Source: an uncultured Faecalibacterium sp. (lineage in GTDB: Bacteria; Bacillota; Clostridia; Oscillospirales; Ruminococcaceae). From it: 64,000 bases of DNA. A program made the translations under genes and the position numbers. The notes under the pieces were generated by a model. It was given only the letters and a program-made list of their open reading frames with translations. It was not told the DNA's origin and searched no databases. Location of the stretch: positions 82,704 to 146,703 of the forward strand of contig CAKTEM010000005.1 of NCBI GenBank assembly GCA_934548045.1, read 5' to 3'. Positions within the stretch are counted from its first letter, which is position 1. Each line of letters begins with the position of its first letter. This document shows, piece by piece, positions 22,663 to 30,833 of the stretch.

Positions 22663-23025
22663 TTAGCCGTAGGGGGCGTCTTCGCGCCAGTCGACAAGGT
22701 CCAGCACGCCGCTTTTGGCCGGGTCGGGCTCTTCGGGGGCCGGGTGGGCCGAGTCGAGGTTCTGCTCGGTGCCGAAGAGCTGTTCGCCGTACTGGGCCAT
22801 CACACCCGGAACCTTCCCGGCCAGAAACTCCTCGGCGTTCTTCTGGCGGCAGGCGACGGGGGTGCCGTCGGTCATGGGAATCGGCTCTTCCGGGTCAGGG
22901 TCGACCAAGAGAGACAAATCCGGCGGTGGGATCTGAACATTCGGGTCGTCCGGCTGGGATGGCGGCTGGAATGTGGCATCCGGCATCGCAAGTTCGTGCC
23001 GGACAAAGGGTGTCAGAGAGTTCAT
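22663..23025 (-). CDS. Unknown acidic, proline-rich protein downstream of sbcC
   Basis: I do not recognise this 120-residue protein. It is rich in Pro, Asp and Glu (PPSQPDDP, IPPPDL, PDPEEP) and has a short helical segment, RQKNAEEFLAGKVPGVMAQYGEQLFG, in the middle. No signal peptide, membrane span or Cys pair is visible; it looks largely disordered. The start at 23025 follows GGAGGTG at six bases; an in-frame GTG nine bases earlier lies inside that site. It follows sbcC by 46 bases on the same strand and may be co-transcribed with sbcDC. Confidence 0.6.
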   Translation of the reverse strand: MNSLTPFVRHELAMPDATFQPPSQPDDPNVQIPPPDLSLLVDPDPEEPIPMTDGTPVACRQKNAEEFLAGKVPGVMAQYGEQLFGTEQNLDSAHPAPEEPDPAKSGVLDLVDWREDAPYG

Positions 23026-23071
23026 CGTAATCACCTCCGGGGTTAGGGTGTCCGGAGAGGTGAAAAATATA

Positions 23072-25867
23072 CTATAACACCAGTTTCACCGCACTGCCAC
23101 CGCTCCTTGCCTTCGTCACCACCACCTGATGTTCTATGCGGTCTTTCAGGGCGGCGACGTGGGAGATGATGCCGACCAGACGGTTCCCCTCCGTCAGCCC
23201 GGCAAGGACTCGGATAGCCTGCTCGAGAGATTCATCGTCCAGCGAGCCAAAACCCTCGTCGAGGAAGAGCGTGTCCAGCCGGACGCCGCCTGCTGCGCTC
23301 TGCACCTCGTCCGATAGACCCAACGCCAGAGCAAGAGATGCTTTGAAGCTCTCGCCGCCGGACAGGGTCTTGACGCTCCGGCGTGTGCCGTTGTAGTGGT
23401 CGATGACGCCGAGATCAAGGCCGGATTGACTGCGCTGGTTCTCGGCCCCGACTCGTTCCAGCTCGTACTGCCCGGCAGTCATCTGCATGAGCCGGGTATT
23501 TGCGTGGATGAGGATGCGGTCGAGGTAGGTCATCTGGATATACGTTTCCAGCTTGATTTTTTGTTTACTACTCAGGGTGCCGCTGGCCGTGGATGCCAGT
23601 GCGCCGACCCACTGCCATCGCTTTTCAAGGGCGGCACGCTCCCCGGAGAGTTTCCGATACAGCCTTAAGGCTTTCTGGTTGGGGAGAAGCTGTGCCGACA
23701 GTGCCTTTTCCTGTGCGTTCAAAGCGTTGCGGCGGCTCTGCAAAGCGGCCTGTTTTTCTTTCAGGGCGGCGGTGTCCACCGGCACGGCATTGCCCGATTC
23801 CACCTGTGAAGTCAGAGCCTGAACGGCAGCTTTTGCGGCGGCGACAGCCTGCTCCCGGCGGCGGAGGTCGCTTTCCGCCCGGTCTTTTTCGGCGCGGAGC
23901 CGGTCACGTTCCACTTCGAGTGTCCGGCGTGCCTGCTCTGCTTCAGCATGGGTCGGGTAGGGAAGCCCGGCCTTTGCCTCGGCAATGCGGCTTTCCAGAG
24001 CTGTTACGGTTGCGGCCTGCGCCGCGGCGTTCCGGTCAGCCTGCGATGCTTCGGATTCCAATGCTGCTCGCTGTGCAGTCTTCGTCTTGCGGTCGGCTTC
24101 CAGCTGGGCGCGTCGGCGGCAGTCGGCGGTGTTCTGCTGCTGTGCCGCGTCGAGCATTTGCTTTCTCTGTTGGAGAGCGTCCATCTCTTCTGCTACTGCC
24201 GCCCGGAGCAGGCCGAGCGTTGCCGGTGCGGTGGCTTCGTCCGCAAAGCGTTCGGGTAGAAGAGCTTCCGCATCCCGGCGGAGGGTCGAACGCCCCTCTT
24301 TTTCGGCAGTAATAGCTTCTCGTGCGGCGGCACTGGCTTCCTGTGCGTTCTGGTCTGCTTTTGCGGCGGCCTGCTTTGCGGCGTCAACCTGCGCCTGTGT
24401 GGGAGCGGTCGACGGCAGAATGGCCCGTCTGGGGTGATGGGTGCTTCCGCAGACCGGGCAGGGCGTGTTTTCGGTCAATGTCTGCGCCAGCAGTCCGGCC
24501 TGTGCGTCGAGAAAGGCGCGTTCCAGCCGGTCACGGGTGCTGTGGGCGTCGTCCTGCGCCTGCGCCGCTTTCCGGTAAGCTTCTTGCTTCTCTTTGGCCG
24601 CTTTTGCCCGGCGTGAGCAGTCGGAGACAAGCTTTTCCAGCGCGGTAAGTGCCTGTCCGCGCTGCGCCAGCTGTTCGGCCTGAGAAGCCAGCGTGACCCG
24701 GGTCGTCTCGGTGTTCGCAAGGCCGGAAAGCTCTTTTTCCATATCAGCTAAGATGCCGTCAAGTCTTGCCAGCGTCTCCCAGTTCTTTTTCGCCTTGGCC
24801 TGTTCCAGATGGGCGGTGCCGCGTGCTTCCGTCTCGGATTTTAGCAGGGCATCCAGTGCGTCATACCCGGCAAGGTCGGTGTCTGCCTGCGCGAGTTTCC
24901 GGGTCAGCGCGTCGATTTTTGCACCGTCTCCGGCGTGGCGTTCATTTTCGGCTTTGACGGCGTCCAAAGCCGGGAGAAGCCCGGCCAGCTCAGACTGCTT
25001 TGCGGTAAGCTCCTGCCGCAGATGTTCGGCCTGCTCTGCCTGCCCGAGGGTCTGCTGTAAGGCGTCCAGCTGTGCTTCAATGACAGTGCGCTCGGTGCCG
25101 GTCTGGGAAAGTTCCTCTTCCTGCCGTTTCGTGAGCCGTTCAAGCAGTTCCACGACCGTTTCCGGCGGCGTCTGCTCGCTCAGTGCGGCAAGAGCCTCGG
25201 CGTCCGGGTCGTCGGTGGAACAGCTCACGCCGGACAAAATTTGCCCGATGCGGACGTTCTGCTCCATCCGCTGTTGATTCAGCCGGGAGCTTTCCAGCTG
25301 CAACTGCTCCTGTAACTGCTGGTATCGCTGGGTGCGGAAGAGCTTCCGAAAAATCTTGCTCCGCTCGTCGGTCGAGGCGTTGAGCAGGCGCGTGAACTGC
25401 CCCTGCGCGATGAGGACGATCTGGGAGAACTGGTTGTAGTCCAGCCCGATGATGTCCACGATGGCGGCAGTGACCTCTTTCGCTTTCGTCACCGGAGGAC
25501 GGCCATCATCGTAGATCAAGGTGGCGTCGGCTTTTTCGGTCGTGAACCCTTCACCGCGTGCTTTCGGGCGGAGATATTCGGGATTCCGCCGGACGGTGTA
25601 CCGTTTGCCGCCTACCTCAAATTCCAGCTCGACGAAGGTCGGCGTCTTCGAGTCGGCGTACTTGCTCCGGAGCATGGCACCTTCCCGGACGCCGCCGCTG
25701 GAATGGTCGTAGAGGGCGTAGGTAATGGCATCGAACAGGGTCGTTTTGCCTGCGCCGGTGTCACCTGTGACGAGATACAAGCCGCCTTTGCCGAGTCTTT
25801 CGAGCTCCAGCACTGTCTCCGAGGCGTAGGGGCCGAAGGCGGAAAGAGTCAGTTTCAGGGGTCTCAT
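23072..25867 (-). CDS. sbcC: SbcC, ATPase subunit of the SbcCD nuclease
   Basis: This 931-residue Rad50-like SMC protein works with SbcD to cut hairpins and process DNA ends. It shows the Walker A GDTGAGKTTLFDA at about 35-47, a long coiled coil, the zinc hook CPVCGSTHHPR near residue 470, and the C-terminal LSGGESFKASLALALGLSD signature followed by the Walker B region LFLDEGFGSLDDESL. Length is at the usual size for SbcC. Its start overlaps the stop of sbcD by four bases, so the two subunits are translated together. Confidence 0.95.
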   Translation of the reverse strand: MRPLKLTLSAFGPYASETVLELERLGKGGLYLVTGDTGAGKTTLFDAITYALYDHSSGGVREGAMLRSKYADSKTPTFVELEFEVGGKRYTVRRNPEYLRPKARGEGFTTEKADATLIYDDGRPPVTKAKEVTAAIVDIIGLDYNQFSQIVLIAQGQFTRLLNASTDERSKIFRKLFRTQRYQQLQEQLQLESSRLNQQRMEQNVRIGQILSGVSCSTDDPDAEALAALSEQTPPETVVELLERLTKRQEEELSQTGTERTVIEAQLDALQQTLGQAEQAEHLRQELTAKQSELAGLLPALDAVKAENERHAGDGAKIDALTRKLAQADTDLAGYDALDALLKSETEARGTAHLEQAKAKKNWETLARLDGILADMEKELSGLANTETTRVTLASQAEQLAQRGQALTALEKLVSDCSRRAKAAKEKQEAYRKAAQAQDDAHSTRDRLERAFLDAQAGLLAQTLTENTPCPVCGSTHHPRRAILPSTAPTQAQVDAAKQAAAKADQNAQEASAAAREAITAEKEGRSTLRRDAEALLPERFADEATAPATLGLLRAAVAEEMDALQQRKQMLDAAQQQNTADCRRRAQLEADRKTKTAQRAALESEASQADRNAAAQAATVTALESRIAEAKAGLPYPTHAEAEQARRTLEVERDRLRAEKDRAESDLRRREQAVAAAKAAVQALTSQVESGNAVPVDTAALKEKQAALQSRRNALNAQEKALSAQLLPNQKALRLYRKLSGERAALEKRWQWVGALASTASGTLSSKQKIKLETYIQMTYLDRILIHANTRLMQMTAGQYELERVGAENQRSQSGLDLGVIDHYNGTRRSVKTLSGGESFKASLALALGLSDEVQSAAGGVRLDTLFLDEGFGSLDDESLEQAIRVLAGLTEGNRLVGIISHVAALKDRIEHQVVVTKARSGGSAVKLVL

Positions 25868-27006
25868 TCGTCATCACCGTCCTTCCAGATTTTTTCAATG
25901 AGTTTCCGGCAGAAATCCGCCTGCTCGTCGGTGAGAGGCTGGTTGTTCTGGGATTCGTAAAAGGCCGCGAAATGTTCCAGCGGCGAGACCTGCTCGACCC
26001 GTTCCGGGCTGTCGATGGTCTGTTGCTGCCGGGTGCGGCGGTTGTCGTAGTCCAGCCGCATCAGGTTCGGGTAGATGACCCGGAGCCGCGCCAGCGCGTC
26101 CGGCACATCCTGCTCGTCGGTCAGGGTGATGTGGAGATAATCGTCCACGGCCGTGTTCTCGTAGCTGCGGCGGTCGGTCAGCTCCATGTAGCTTCCCCGG
26201 ATCTCGCGCAGGTCGTGCAGGGGCTTGAGCGGCACGAACGAGAGCTTCACGTCGCCCTTTTCGCCCAGTTCCACAAAGGTCACGCTCTTTTTCTGATGCG
26301 CCTCCGAAAACGAATACTTGAGCGGTGTGCCACAGTAGCGGACGGTATCACGTCCGACTCTCTGCGGACTGTGGAGATGCCCCAGCGCGACATAATCGAA
26401 ATCATCAAACAGGTCAGCGTTTACGCTGTCCACGCCGCCGACGGACGGCTCTTCACTCTCACAGCAGGCGGCACCGGCCACAAACTGATGGGCGACCAGC
26501 ACCGAGCGGTGGGTCTTGTCCAATTTGCAGTGGTTCAGGACGCAGGCCAGAGCGTCGTTGTAGCTTTCAATGGGTTCGTCCGGGTAGACATGCCGGACGG
26601 AAGCTGGTTTCAAAAAGGGGAGAAGATAGATATCCACCACGCCGAATTCGTCGGTCAGCGAGACCGGTTCCGGCGCATCGGAAAAGACCGGGCTGACATA
26701 GACCCGGCTTTCGGTCAGCAGCTGGGAACCGAACGCGATGCGGTCGGCGGAATCGTGGTTTCCGCTGATGGCGAAGACCGGGAGCTTCCGGTGGGAAAGC
26801 TCGGTGAGAAACCAGTCCAGCAGGCGCACGGCCTCAGTGGGCGGCACCGGCTTGTCGTATAAGTCACCGGCCAGCAGAACGCCGTCCATGGGCGTTTCGT
26901 CCAGCAGGGATAAGATTTGTTCGAGGATGTACCGCTGGTCGTCCAGCATCGAAAATTCGCAGACCCGTTTCCCGAGGTGCAGATCGGACAGGTGAAGAAA
27001 ACGCAT
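25864..27006 (-). CDS. sbcD: SbcD, nuclease subunit of SbcCD
   Basis: This 380-residue Mre11-like phosphoesterase supplies the nuclease activity of SbcCD. All metal-binding motifs are visible: HLSDLHLGKR at 4-13, GDLYD near 48, GNHDSADR near 84, VLVAHQF and ALGHLHSPQ. An upstream in-frame ATG would add eleven residues, but the ATG at 27006 begins MRFLHLSDLHLG as in the family and follows AGGCGG. It is the first gene of the sbcDC unit. Confidence 0.95.
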   Translation of the reverse strand: MRFLHLSDLHLGKRVCEFSMLDDQRYILEQILSLLDETPMDGVLLAGDLYDKPVPPTEAVRLLDWFLTELSHRKLPVFAISGNHDSADRIAFGSQLLTESRVYVSPVFSDAPEPVSLTDEFGVVDIYLLPFLKPASVRHVYPDEPIESYNDALACVLNHCKLDKTHRSVLVAHQFVAGAACCESEEPSVGGVDSVNADLFDDFDYVALGHLHSPQRVGRDTVRYCGTPLKYSFSEAHQKKSVTFVELGEKGDVKLSFVPLKPLHDLREIRGSYMELTDRRSYENTAVDDYLHITLTDEQDVPDALARLRVIYPNLMRLDYDNRRTRQQQTIDSPERVEQVSPLEHFAAFYESQNNQPLTDEQADFCRKLIEKIWKDGDDE

Positions 27007-27068
27007 GGGAACACCGCCTTTCAGGAATGTTGCTTTCATTATAAGAAAACCCGGCGGCTTTGTCCACT

Positions 27069-27103
27069 GAAAAAGCTCCCACCAGAAACTCTGGCAGGAG
27101 CCA
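27069..27103 (-). terminator. Terminator after the peptidoglycan-binding gene
   Basis: On the minus strand GGCTCC, GCCAGA pair with TTTCTGG, GGGAGC, followed by TTTTT. It separates this unit from sbcDC. Confidence 0.8.
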
Positions 27104-27114
27104 AATTCACATCA

Positions 27115-27585
27115 TCAGAACATCTTATCCCAAGTTGACACGCCCACAACGCCGTCAGCCGTCAGGTTGTTCCGTGACTGGAACAGCCGGACAGCGGCAG
27201 CCGTCGCCGCGCCGAATTTTCCGTCTGCCGAAAGCGTCTCGCCGAGGGTGTTCAGCTTTTGCTGAAGCAGCCGGACGGTTCCGCCTGCCATGCCGGTGCG
27301 CAGAGCGATGCCGGGATACGGCGTGCCGAGGCCGTGCTTGGCCGTGTATTTGTTGTACAGGGTGTTCCATGTGGTCTGGCCCACCTTGCCGTCGGCGGTC
27401 AGCTTGTTCCGGAGCTGGAACTCCATCACGGCCTTTTCGGAACCGGTGCCGAAGCTGCCGTCCACCGCCAGAATGTCATGCCAGGTACACTGGTCGCGGA
27501 TGCCGTTCAGCCATGTCTGCACCAGTGCCACGTCCGGCCCGTTCGAGCCGTGCTGGATCAGGGAATAATACGCAGGGATTGCCAT
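27115..27585 (-). CDS. Protein made of two peptidoglycan-binding (PG_binding_1) domains
   Basis: This 156-residue protein consists of two tandem PG_binding_1 repeats: LIQHGSNGPDVALVQTWLN with AVDGSFGTGSEKAVMEFQ (about 9-75), and LRTGMAGGTVRLLQQKLNTLG with SADGKFGAATAAAVRLFQ (about 94-156). Such domains bind cell-wall glycan. There is no clear signal peptide and no catalytic domain, which is odd for a wall protein, so it may act inside the mother cell or be exported by another path. It follows spoIIR by 52 bases, across a hairpin that contains its ribosome binding site. Confidence 0.85.
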   Translation of the reverse strand: MAIPAYYSLIQHGSNGPDVALVQTWLNGIRDQCTWHDILAVDGSFGTGSEKAVMEFQLRNKLTADGKVGQTTWNTLYNKYTAKHGLGTPYPGIALRTGMAGGTVRLLQQKLNTLGETLSADGKFGAATAAAVRLFQSRNNLTADGVVGVSTWDKMF

Positions 27586-27590
27586 TGTTG

Positions 27591-27640
27591 CAACACACTC
27601 CTTCCGTGTTCAGTGTATGACAGGAAGGAGGTGTGTGTTA
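27591..27640 (-). promoter_or_regulatory. Hairpin holding the ribosome binding site of the peptidoglycan-binding gene
   Basis: ACACAC.CCTTCC and GGAAGG..GTGTGT form an inverted repeat between spoIIR and the next gene. On the minus-strand RNA the 3' arm is GGAAGGAG (27598-27605), which is the gene's Shine-Dalgarno site, 12 bases from the ATG. Folding would hide it. Confidence 0.55.
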
Positions 27641-28282
27641 CTCCACCAGCACCTCATCTTTTCTATCCGCTGTCACACTCTGCCACCAGTCCACGAGCTT
27701 GAACCGGACGATATACTCGCCGCAGACAAGGTCGTTTTCCTCGGGCAGGGCATAGCCACCGCAGGCCGACCGGCACAAGCCCGGGTAGAGGACGCACCAC
27801 CAGTTCTTGCCGTAGTGGTTCTCATCGCCTAAATCGATCCGCACAGCGTCGTACCGTCCGGCAGGCAGGGCGGAGGACTGATAACGAGTCTGATTGAAGT
27901 ACATGTTCACCAGCCGCACCCGTACCGGCGAGTGAAGTCCCAGCGACGCAAGCACCTGCTGTGCCGTCAGCTGGAACTGCGGCAGGTTCCGCGCCGCCCA
28001 GCGGAGAGCGTCGGGCTTGTCTGCGGATGTACAAAAAGCGTCTGTGTAGGCGAGGATAGCATCCCGGACGTAAAGCTTTATGCTTTGGTCGAGCAGAGAA
28101 TCGCTCTCTGCCCGGATGTGGAACCGCAGGGTGTCCGCACAAAGCAGCTCTCCGGTGCCGAGCTGTGTCTGACCCCAGCTGAAAAATTGCATGAGACCGC
28201 AAGTCAGGAAGCAGACCGAAAGCACCAGCCCCAGAATCGCCATCTCACGCCGCGACATCCGGCGAACGATTTTATTCCACAT
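27638..28282 (-). CDS. spoIIR: Stage II sporulation protein R-like (SpoIIR)
   Basis: SpoIIR is the forespore-made exported signal that makes SpoIIGA cleave pro-sigma-E in the mother cell. This 214-residue protein has one N-terminal membrane span (about 14-34) and the family core: LRFHIRAESDSLLDQSIKLYVRDAIL near 52-77, ALPAGRYDAVRIDLG near 138-152, and NWWCVLYPGLC. These are strongly diagnostic. No other sporulation gene is present in the window. Its ribosome binding site lies in the 3' arm of a terminator-like hairpin just upstream. If the source organism does not sporulate, this gene is a relic or has another job. Confidence 0.87.
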   Translation of the reverse strand: MWNKIVRRMSRREMAILGLVLSVCFLTCGLMQFFSWGQTQLGTGELLCADTLRFHIRAESDSLLDQSIKLYVRDAILAYTDAFCTSADKPDALRWAARNLPQFQLTAQQVLASLGLHSPVRVRLVNMYFNQTRYQSSALPAGRYDAVRIDLGDENHYGKNWWCVLYPGLCRSACGGYALPEENDLVCGEYIVRFKLVDWWQSVTADRKDEVLVE

Positions 28283-28284
28283 AA

Positions 28285-28330
28285 AAACAGACCCTCCTCT
28301 GGAAATGATAACCAGAGGATAGGTCTGTTT
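28285..28330 (-). terminator. Terminator-like hairpin whose 3' arm carries the spoIIR ribosome binding site
   Basis: On the minus strand AAACAGACC.ATCCTCTGG pairs with CCAGAGGA.GGTCTGTTT, followed by TTTTT and then the spoIIR ATG. AGGAGG in the 3' arm (28293-28298) is ten bases from the ATG. The hairpin could end transcripts from the UPF0210 gene upstream or hide the start of spoIIR. Confidence 0.8.
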
Positions 28331-28382
28331 GAGAACGTCTATTCAGGAAAATTGCGGCACAGAGCCGGAAACTTTCCCGTTT

Positions 28383-28433
28383 TGCCAAAGGCTCTCCTGC
28401 TAGGAGAGCTGTCACGAAGTGACGGAAAGGTTA
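28383..28433 (+). repeat. Single palindromic repeat unit at the 3' end of the UPF0210 gene
   Basis: TGCCAAAGGCTCTCC.GGAGAGCT, then the variable hairpin GTCACGAAGTGAC and GGAAAGGTTA. The last three bases, TTA, are the stop codon (TAA) of the gene on the minus strand. Confidence 0.75.
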
Positions 28434-29798
28434 GTTTTTCAGCGACTGCATCGGGGCAGGCAGGCGGCCGCCGCGGTTGATGAAGACGGACGGGTCACGC
28501 TGGTTGACAGCCATGATGGGGCCATAGCCCAGCAGACCGCCAAAGTCCAGCACCTCGCCAGCCTTGCGGCCGATGGCCGGGATGACGCGGACAGCGGTGG
28601 TCTTGGTGTTCACCATGCCGATGGCGGCTTCGTCGGCGATCAGTGCGCTGATGACGGCCGGGGTGGTGTCACCCGGGATGATGACCATGTCGATACCGAC
28701 CGAGCAGACAGCAGTCATGGCCTCAAGCTTTTCGATGGTCAGACAGCCGGACTCGGCGGCGTGGATCATGCCGTCGTCCTCGCTGACCGGGATGAACGCA
28801 CCGGACAAACCGCCGACGTGGTTGGATGCCATGACGCCGCCCTTTTTGACAGCATCGTTCAGCAGGGCAAGGCAGGCCGTGGTGCCGCAGCAGCCACAGG
28901 TCTCAAGGCCCATCTCCTCGAGGATGTTCGCCACACTGTCGCCGACAGCCGGGGTCGGGGCCAGCGACAGGTCGATGATGCCGGCCGGAACGCCCAGAGC
29001 GTCCGATGCAAGATTTGCGACCAGCTGGCCGACACGGGTGATCTTGAACGCGGTGCGCTTGACGAGTTCTGCCACTGCGTCAATGGGCGCATCCTTCGGC
29101 AGGCGTGCCAGTGCTGCACGAACGGCACCGGGGCCGGAGACACCGACGTGGATCTCGCAGTCCGGCTCGCCGGGGCCGTGGAACGCACCGGCCATGAAGG
29201 GATTGTCCTCGGGTGCGTTGCAGAAAACAACCAGCTTTGCCGCGCCGATGCACTGGCGGTCAGCGGTCATCTCCGAAGCCTTCTTGACCGCCTCGCCCAT
29301 CATCTTGATGGCGTCCATGTTCAGGCCGGCCTTGGTCGCGCCGATGTTGACCGAGCTGCAAACAATGTCCGTCTCGGCCAGCGCACGGGGAATGGACTCG
29401 ATCAGGCGGCGGTCACCGGCCGAAAAGCCTTTGTGGACAAGGGCGGTGTAGCCGCCGACGAAGTTGACGCCGACCTTTTTGCCGGCGGCGTCCAGCGTCT
29501 TTGCAAAGTCCACCGGGTCAGCATCCGGGCAGGCACCCAGCAGCATGGCGATAGGCGTCACGCTGATGCGCTTGTTGATGATGGGAATACCATATTCCGC
29601 GCTGATGTGTTCGACCGCCGGAACCAGATTGGCGGCTTTGGTGGTGATTTTATTGTAGATTTTCTCGCAGGCCTTTTTGGGGTCCGGGTCGATGCAGTCC
29701 AGCAGGCTGATGCCCATCGTGACGGTGCGCACATCCAGATTGTCCTGCGTAAACATCTCGATGGTCTCGAGGATGTCGCCGGTATTCATCATGCTCAT
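28431..29798 (-). CDS. UPF0210 (PFL family) protein
   Basis: This 455-residue soluble protein belongs to UPF0210, a family conserved in Firmicutes and archaea and structurally described as related to glycyl radical enzymes, with no established reaction. Segments such as RTVTMGISLLDCIDPD, VGGYTALVHKGFS, CSSVNIGATKAGLNMDAI and a Gly-rich centre are visible. The start follows GGAGGT. It forms a two-gene unit with the ACT-domain protein 20 bases upstream, an arrangement conserved in many Firmicutes, suggesting the ACT protein senses a ligand for it. Its stop codon is part of a repeat unit. Confidence 0.88.
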   Translation of the reverse strand: MSMMNTGDILETIEMFTQDNLDVRTVTMGISLLDCIDPDPKKACEKIYNKITTKAANLVPAVEHISAEYGIPIINKRISVTPIAMLLGACPDADPVDFAKTLDAAGKKVGVNFVGGYTALVHKGFSAGDRRLIESIPRALAETDIVCSSVNIGATKAGLNMDAIKMMGEAVKKASEMTADRQCIGAAKLVVFCNAPEDNPFMAGAFHGPGEPDCEIHVGVSGPGAVRAALARLPKDAPIDAVAELVKRTAFKITRVGQLVANLASDALGVPAGIIDLSLAPTPAVGDSVANILEEMGLETCGCCGTTACLALLNDAVKKGGVMASNHVGGLSGAFIPVSEDDGMIHAAESGCLTIEKLEAMTAVCSVGIDMVIIPGDTTPAVISALIADEAAIGMVNTKTTAVRVIPAIGRKAGEVLDFGGLLGYGPIMAVNQRDPSVFINRGGRLPAPMQSLKN

Positions 29799-29818
29799 AA
29801 TATCAGAACCTCCGCAGT

Positions 29819-30088
29819 TTAGATAGTGTGCATCGCGTCGAAAACTTCCTGACGGGTCACATTGATCTGCATCCCCATCTCTTTTGCCAGAGCGTCGGCG
29901 CGCTTGTGCAGCTCCTCGTGGCTGACATTGCAGTGGGAGATATCCACCAGCATGATCATCGCGAACATGCCCTGCAGGATGCTCTGGGTGACGTCCTCAA
30001 TATTGATGTTCAGCTCGCTGCAAAGGCCCGAGACTTTTGCGACGACGCCGACGGTGTCCTTTCCGATAACGGTGATGAAAGCTTTCAT
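29819..30088 (-). CDS. ACT-domain protein (UPF0237)
   Basis: This 89-residue protein is a single ACT domain, a small-ligand sensor fold often binding amino acids. It begins MKAFITVIGKDTVGVVAKVSGLCSELNINIEDV and has MFAMIMLVDIS in the central strand. The family is nearly always found beside UPF0210, as here. A TATACT box lies about 104 bases upstream on the minus strand (30192-30197), though its -35 box, TATTCA, is poor. Confidence 0.9.
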   Translation of the reverse strand: MKAFITVIGKDTVGVVAKVSGLCSELNINIEDVTQSILQGMFAMIMLVDISHCNVSHEELHKRADALAKEMGMQINVTRQEVFDAMHTI

Positions 30089-30279
30089 AATTTCCTAACC
30101 CTCGTTTTCTTTCCCGGCTGTCCATGCGTTACGACACAGAACAGCGAACGATACGAACCATGCGGCTCCAGAAACGCCGCATCTCAAATCAAGTATAGCA
30201 GATTTGCCGAAATTTGAATATACTTTTTGGAAAAAAGAGCAGTTCCCGGCAGGAAAAGACATTCTATCTCAAAAATTAA

Positions 30280-30308
30280 GTGCAATCCCGTCCGGACTGT
30301 GCTATACT
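30280..30308 (+). promoter_or_regulatory. Promoter of the Lrp/aminotransferase unit
   Basis: TATACT at 30303-30308 with GTGCAA at 30280-30285, 17 bases upstream. The intergenic region 30089-30353 holds this and the divergent ACT-gene -10 box; I see no gene in it. Confidence 0.5.
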
Positions 30309-30353
30309 TATCTATAATTTCTGAGCCATCAAAACGTAAGGAGTAACAAACGT

Positions 30354-30833
30354 ATGGAACAGCTTTTGAAGATTCTGGAAAATAATGCGCGGCTTCCCAT
30401 CGAGGATATCGCCACGATGCTGAATAAATCTCCGGCCGAAGTTGCGGCCATGATCGACCTTGCCCGTGCGCAGGGCATCATCAAGGGCTACAAGACCCTC
30501 GTCGACTGGGAAAAGGCCGGTATCAACCGGGTCGAAGCCGTCATCGAGCTGAATGTCAGCCCCAAGAAGAGCCGCGGCTTTGATGAGATCGCGGCGACCA
30601 TCGCTTCTTTTGAAGAGGTCGAGAGTGTCCTGCTGATGAGCGGCGGCTACGACCTGCAGCTCGTCATCAAGGGCAAGACCTTCCAGGAGATCGCGCTGTT
30701 TGTGGCAAAGCGGCTCAGCCCTCTGGACGACGTGCTGTCCACGGCGACCCATTTTGTCCTGCGCACCTATAAAAAGGAAGGCCGTTTGTATCAGGATGAA
30801 GAAATCGACGAAAGAGAGTGTACGGTACTGTAA
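30354..30833 (+). CDS. Lrp/AsnC-family transcription regulator
   Basis: This 159-residue protein has an N-terminal helix-turn-helix (LLKILENNARLPIEDIATMLNKSPAEVAAMID, about 3-35) and a C-terminal RAM ligand-binding domain (about 70-150) with EEVESVLLMSGGYDLQLVIKGK. Lrp-family proteins sense amino acids and often control the neighbouring amino acid gene. The start follows AAGGAG. Its stop overlaps the aminotransferase start by one base (TAATG), so it probably regulates that enzyme and itself. Confidence 0.92.
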   Translation: MEQLLKILENNARLPIEDIATMLNKSPAEVAAMIDLARAQGIIKGYKTLVDWEKAGINRVEAVIELNVSPKKSRGFDEIAATIASFEEVESVLLMSGGYDLQLVIKGKTFQEIALFVAKRLSPLDDVLSTATHFVLRTYKKEGRLYQDEEIDERECTVL

